From NCBI RefSeq assembly GCF_049959315.1, contig NZ_CP188201.1: a stretch of DNA of 64,000 nucleotides, one strand, 5' to 3'. The first letter of the stretch is position 1. Every line of letters starts with the position of its first letter. The notes beneath the pieces were generated by a model. That model did no database searches. It was not told the DNA's origin and saw only the letters and a program-made list of their open reading frames with translations. Shown here one piece after another: positions 61,392 through 64,000 of the stretch. The stretch comes from Serratia proteamaculans_D (GTDB lineage: Bacteria > Pseudomonadota > Gammaproteobacteria > Enterobacterales > Enterobacteriaceae). Made by a program: the position numbers and the translations under genes.

Positions 61392-62791
61392 CGGTGCTGT
61401 ACACCGCATTGCCACGGCTAACCCAGGCGCTGGACGCCAGCGCCTCACAAAAATTATGGATTGTGAATGCCTACCCGCTAGTGGTCGCCGGTTTACTGCC
61501 CGGTGCGGGTATGCTGAGCGATCGCATTGGCCATAAACGGTTGTTTATGGCTGGCTTGCCGGTGTTTGCCGTCGCCTCCCTTTGTGCGGCCTTTTCTCCT
61601 TCAGCCCAATGGCTGATTGCCGCCCGCGTATTTCTCGCGGTAGGTGCGGCGATGATGATGCCGGCTACCCTGTCCATTGTCCGCCATGTGTTTACCGACG
61701 AACGCGAACGCGCCCTGGCAATTGGCATTTGGGCTGCGGTCGCTTCCGGTGGTGCCGCTATCGGCCCGGTGGTCGGTGGAGTCTTGCTGGAGTATTTCTG
61801 GTGGGGATCGGTATTTTTGATCAACGTCCCGGTCGTCATGTTGGTGCTGCCGCTGGCCTGGCGATTGATGCCCCACTGCGGTGGGGAAAATAAAAGCCCT
61901 TACGATATCATCGGGTCAGTGCAGATCATGGCCGGTCTGGTGGGCAGTATCTATGCACTGAAAGAGTTGAGTAAGGCAACGCCCTCCCTTTCTGCGCTGG
62001 CGATCGCCGCCGCCATCGGCGTTTTGTCGCTCTGGTTGTTTGTTCGTCGACAGCGTCAGGCGCGCTACCCGATGATCGACTTCTCGTTATTCCAGAATCG
62101 GCTGTTTGCCGGCGGTGTCGGCGTGGCGCTGGTGTCGATGATTGCGCTAGTCGGCGTGGAGTTGGTTCTGACTCAACGCCTGCAACTGGTGCTTGAGCTG
62201 AGTCCATTACAGGCCGCGTTGTTTATTCTGCCAATCCCGGTGGCGTCCGCACTGGCTGGCCCGCTGGCCGGTTTACTGCTGCCGCGCTACGGCGAGCGCA
62301 ACATGATATTCGGTGGATTGTTCCTGACCGGCCTGGGCATCGCCGGGCTGGCCCTGCTTTACCAGAACAGTCTGATATCGCAGTTGGTTTGTCTGTTTAT
62401 CGCCGGTTTTGGCATCGGTGGTGCCATAACCGCCGCGTCGACCGCCATCATGCTCAATGCTCCGGAAGAAAAATCCGGTATGGCTGCCTCGATCGAGGAC
62501 GTGTCCTATGAGCTGGGTGGCGTGCTCGGTATTACCTTGCTGGGTGGGTTGATGACCGCTATCTATAGCCACAGCCTGGTGTTACCTGACAGTCTGCCGG
62601 TGGGCGACGTCGCCTACGACAGCATTGATGAAGCCCTTCGGCTGGCCGCCAATCTGGCTGTCGATCAGGCTGAACAACTGAGGCAACTGGCCCGGCTGGC
62701 TTTCGACCGCGCATTTATCGTGGTGCTGATTGCGGCAGCATTGCTGATGGCGCTAAGTGCCGGTGTGGCAAAAATGGTCTTACGCAGGTAA
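61388..62791 (+). CDS. smvA: SmvA-type MFS multidrug efflux transporter (DHA2), N-terminus frameshifted
   Basis: 467 residues in this frame; with the 23-codon upstream fragment the sum is 490, close to the 495 of Salmonella SmvA. Typical DHA2 motifs: GMLSDRIGHKRLFM, RVFLAVGAAMMMPATLSIVR, GIWAAVASGGAAIGPVVGG, SVFLINVP. The pump confers resistance to methyl viologen and cationic biocides in relatives. As sequenced, the product lacks the first half of membrane segment 1 unless translation reinitiates or the deletion is a sequencing error, so function is doubtful. Confidence 0.82.
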   Translation: MTVLYTALPRLTQALDASASQKLWIVNAYPLVVAGLLPGAGMLSDRIGHKRLFMAGLPVFAVASLCAAFSPSAQWLIAARVFLAVGAAMMMPATLSIVRHVFTDERERALAIGIWAAVASGGAAIGPVVGGVLLEYFWWGSVFLINVPVVMLVLPLAWRLMPHCGGENKSPYDIIGSVQIMAGLVGSIYALKELSKATPSLSALAIAAAIGVLSLWLFVRRQRQARYPMIDFSLFQNRLFAGGVGVALVSMIALVGVELVLTQRLQLVLELSPLQAALFILPIPVASALAGPLAGLLLPRYGERNMIFGGLFLTGLGIAGLALLYQNSLISQLVCLFIAGFGIGGAITAASTAIMLNAPEEKSGMAASIEDVSYELGGVLGITLLGGLMTAIYSHSLVLPDSLPVGDVAYDSIDEALRLAANLAVDQAEQLRQLARLAFDRAFIVVLIAAALLMALSAGVAKMVLRR

Positions 62792-62987
62792 TGATACCAA
62801 GCCGCTGTTGTTGTTCACGTATTGTGCTTAAACTGAATGGGCAATTTGCTTGTCGGATTTATCGTTATTGGTTTCAGCGATTGCATTGATGCTTTTGATC
62901 GTCTTTAACCCTGCGATAAATCCGGTTACTGTGTTTGTTATGGATATTGTGTAAATCATCGAATCAAATAATCAGGAGAAGATTATT

Positions 62988-63479
62988 ATGGCAACGACGA
63001 AGAAAGCAGCGAAAAACCATATCGGCCTGGACAGCAAACAAGCGGCAAAACTATCGGAAGCGTTGAATGCGCTGCTGGCAAATTATCAGGTGCTGTATAT
63101 GAACGTGCGCGGCTACCACTGGAATATTTCCGGCCCGCATTTCTTTGAACTGCACGTCAAATTTGAAGAAACCTATAACGATCTGTTAACCAAGGTTGAT
63201 GAGCTGGCAGAACGTATTCTGACTCTGGGGTCACAACCGCGTCATGCCTTCAGCGATTATCTGAAAACGTCCGACATCAAGGAAGATACCAATGTCACCG
63301 ACGATAAAGGCACGCTGGGTGGTTTGCTGCACGGCTATTCGGTGCTGCTGCAACAGCAGCGTGACCTGTTGACCCTGGCCGCCGATGCGGGGGACGAAGG
63401 CACCGCTTCCCTGATGAGTGACTACATCAAAGAGCAGGAAAAACAGGTTTGGATGCTTAACGCCTATCTGGGGAAATAA
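62988..63479 (+). CDS. Dps-family ferritin-like DNA-protection protein
   Basis: 163 residues. Ferroxidase ligands of Dps are in place: His44 (YHWNISGPHF), His56, Glu60 (where E. coli Dps has Asp), Asp71 and Glu75 (VDELAERIL). A Lys-rich N-terminus (TTKKAAKNH) could bind DNA. It oxidises and stores iron, protecting DNA from peroxide. CAGGAGAAG lies before the ATG. It is a second type, closer to MrgA/Dpr-like proteins than to classical E. coli Dps. Confidence 0.9.
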   Translation: MATTKKAAKNHIGLDSKQAAKLSEALNALLANYQVLYMNVRGYHWNISGPHFFELHVKFEETYNDLLTKVDELAERILTLGSQPRHAFSDYLKTSDIKEDTNVTDDKGTLGGLLHGYSVLLQQQRDLLTLAADAGDEGTASLMSDYIKEQEKQVWMLNAYLGK

Positions 63480-63521
63480 CCCCTGGCAGCCAAAACCGGG
63501 TTTTCCTTCTTTTCAGTACTT

Positions 63522-63549
63522 AAACAGTCCCCTTGGGGACTGTTTTTGT
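63522..63549. terminator. Terminator between the dps-like gene and yciY
   Basis: AAACAGTCCCC / GGGGACTGTTT with a 2-nt loop and T-rich tail (TTTTTGTTTT). Confidence 0.9.
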
Positions 63550-63550
63550 T

Positions 63551-63727
63551 TTACCACTCGTAGGCCACCACAAACAGCAATGAACGCCGGTGCTGGTCAT
63601 CCAGGCGACGACGCACCCGAATAATATGCCGATTGCTGCAAGACTGGCGTTCCAACCAGCGATGCCTGCGGCGCTGACTCTGCCGCAGCATCCGCCAGCG
63701 GCCCACCTCGTTTCTACTGCGTCTCAT
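63551..63727 (-). CDS. yciY: YciY family small protein
   Basis: 58 residues, highly basic, beginning MRRSRNEVGRWRMLRQ, like E. coli YciY (57 residues). Function unknown. The start at 63727 was chosen over one five codons upstream because of this conserved N-terminus. Divergent from clsA, the neighbour of yciY in E. coli. Confidence 0.82.
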   Translation of the reverse strand: MRRSRNEVGRWRMLRQSQRRRHRWLERQSCSNRHIIRVRRRLDDQHRRSLLFVVAYEW

Positions 63728-63979
63728 CGTTTTGTCACTCATTCGTCAAATGCCAACGGCGGGCATTATAGTCCTTTCATTACAGGATCCAAGCCACAGT
63801 GCCGTCTATTTTAATCAGACTGGACGACGTTCTCTCCCAGCCAAAATGTTTTTTTGTTTACAGCAAGTGCCTTAAGCCAATCATATTTTTGCAACATAAG
63901 CGCCGAGAAAAGGTTTCCCCTTTAGCGTTCTGTGCGTACACTCATCGTTGGTGGTTTGCGAACGGGATTTTTCGCCTTT

Positions 63980-64000
63980 ATGACAACATTTTATACCGTA
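63980..64000 (+). CDS. clsA: Cardiolipin synthase A (first seven codons only)
   Basis: The window ends with ATG and six codons reading MTTFYTV, similar to the start of E. coli ClsA (MTTVYTL), in the place where clsA follows yciY. Too short for proof by itself; the call rests on gene order. Confidence 0.6.

Noticed and set aside
1..64000. CRISPR arrays, tRNA or rRNA genes, integrases
   Set aside because: Looked for regular short repeats, tRNA-like cloverleafs next to intergenic gaps and recombinase motifs; none found apart from the IS transposase.

Overview
The window comes from an enterobacterial chromosome, most likely Serratia. The gene order follows the E. coli sapF-rnb-osmB-pyrF-lapB-acnA-cysB-topA-rluB-trp-ompW-yciA-tonB-yciI-cls segment, nearly every core protein matches its E. 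coli counterpart in length and motifs, and trpG is a gene separate from trpD, as in Serratia marcescens. No rRNA, tRNA, CRISPR array, integrase or intact prophage was seen. The first (sapF) and last (clsA) genes are cut by the window edges.

Left part (1-17.6 kb): sapF end, yciW and a LysR regulator ending back to back, the carboxypeptidase dacD, the YdeP molybdoenzyme, RNase II (rnb), the peptide/pyruvate-type transporter cstA. Then comes a block for anaerobic sugar-phosphate or polyol metabolism: fructose-6-phosphate aldolase (fsa) divergent from a glycyl-radical activase and enzyme (ybiY-ybiW), with the DeoR regulator yciT directly downstream and a perfect FNR site between the divergent genes. 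An araD gene without araB or araA, and the envelope lipoprotein osmB, follow.

Middle part (17.7-51.2 kb): housekeeping genes for translation (yciH), pyrimidine synthesis (pyrF), LPS control (lapA, lapB), phospholipid and riboflavin synthesis (pgpB, ribA), aconitase, cysB, topA, sohB, btuR and rluB, then the complete trp operon (operator, leader peptide, attenuator, trpEGDCBA), ompW, yciC, a SulP transporter, yciB and yciA. Interspersed accessory genes are a DUF1471 protein, a ribbon-helix-helix protein, an ERIC repeat, a 201-residue protein I do not recognise, an alpha/beta-hydrolase resembling cofactor-free quinaldine dioxygenases, and an orphan Rap1a/Tai-type secreted immunity protein.

Right part (51.2-64 kb): the convergent pair yciA/tonB is split by a nucleoside-utilisation cassette (LacI regulator, nucleoside hydrolase, MFS transporter, two operator-like repeats) and by a complete IS3-family element with a 3-bp target duplication. 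After tonB, queH and yciI lies a stand-alone phage-tailspike-like protein under a textbook LexA box with no other phage gene nearby. It is followed by a smvR/smvA efflux pair in which smvA is broken by an apparent 1-nt deletion, a Dps-type ferritin, yciY and the start of clsA.

The most promising items for new biology are the SOS-controlled orphan tailspike, the yciT-ybiW/ybiY/fsa linkage under FNR, the dioxygenase-like hydrolase with altered active site, and the orphan immunity protein.
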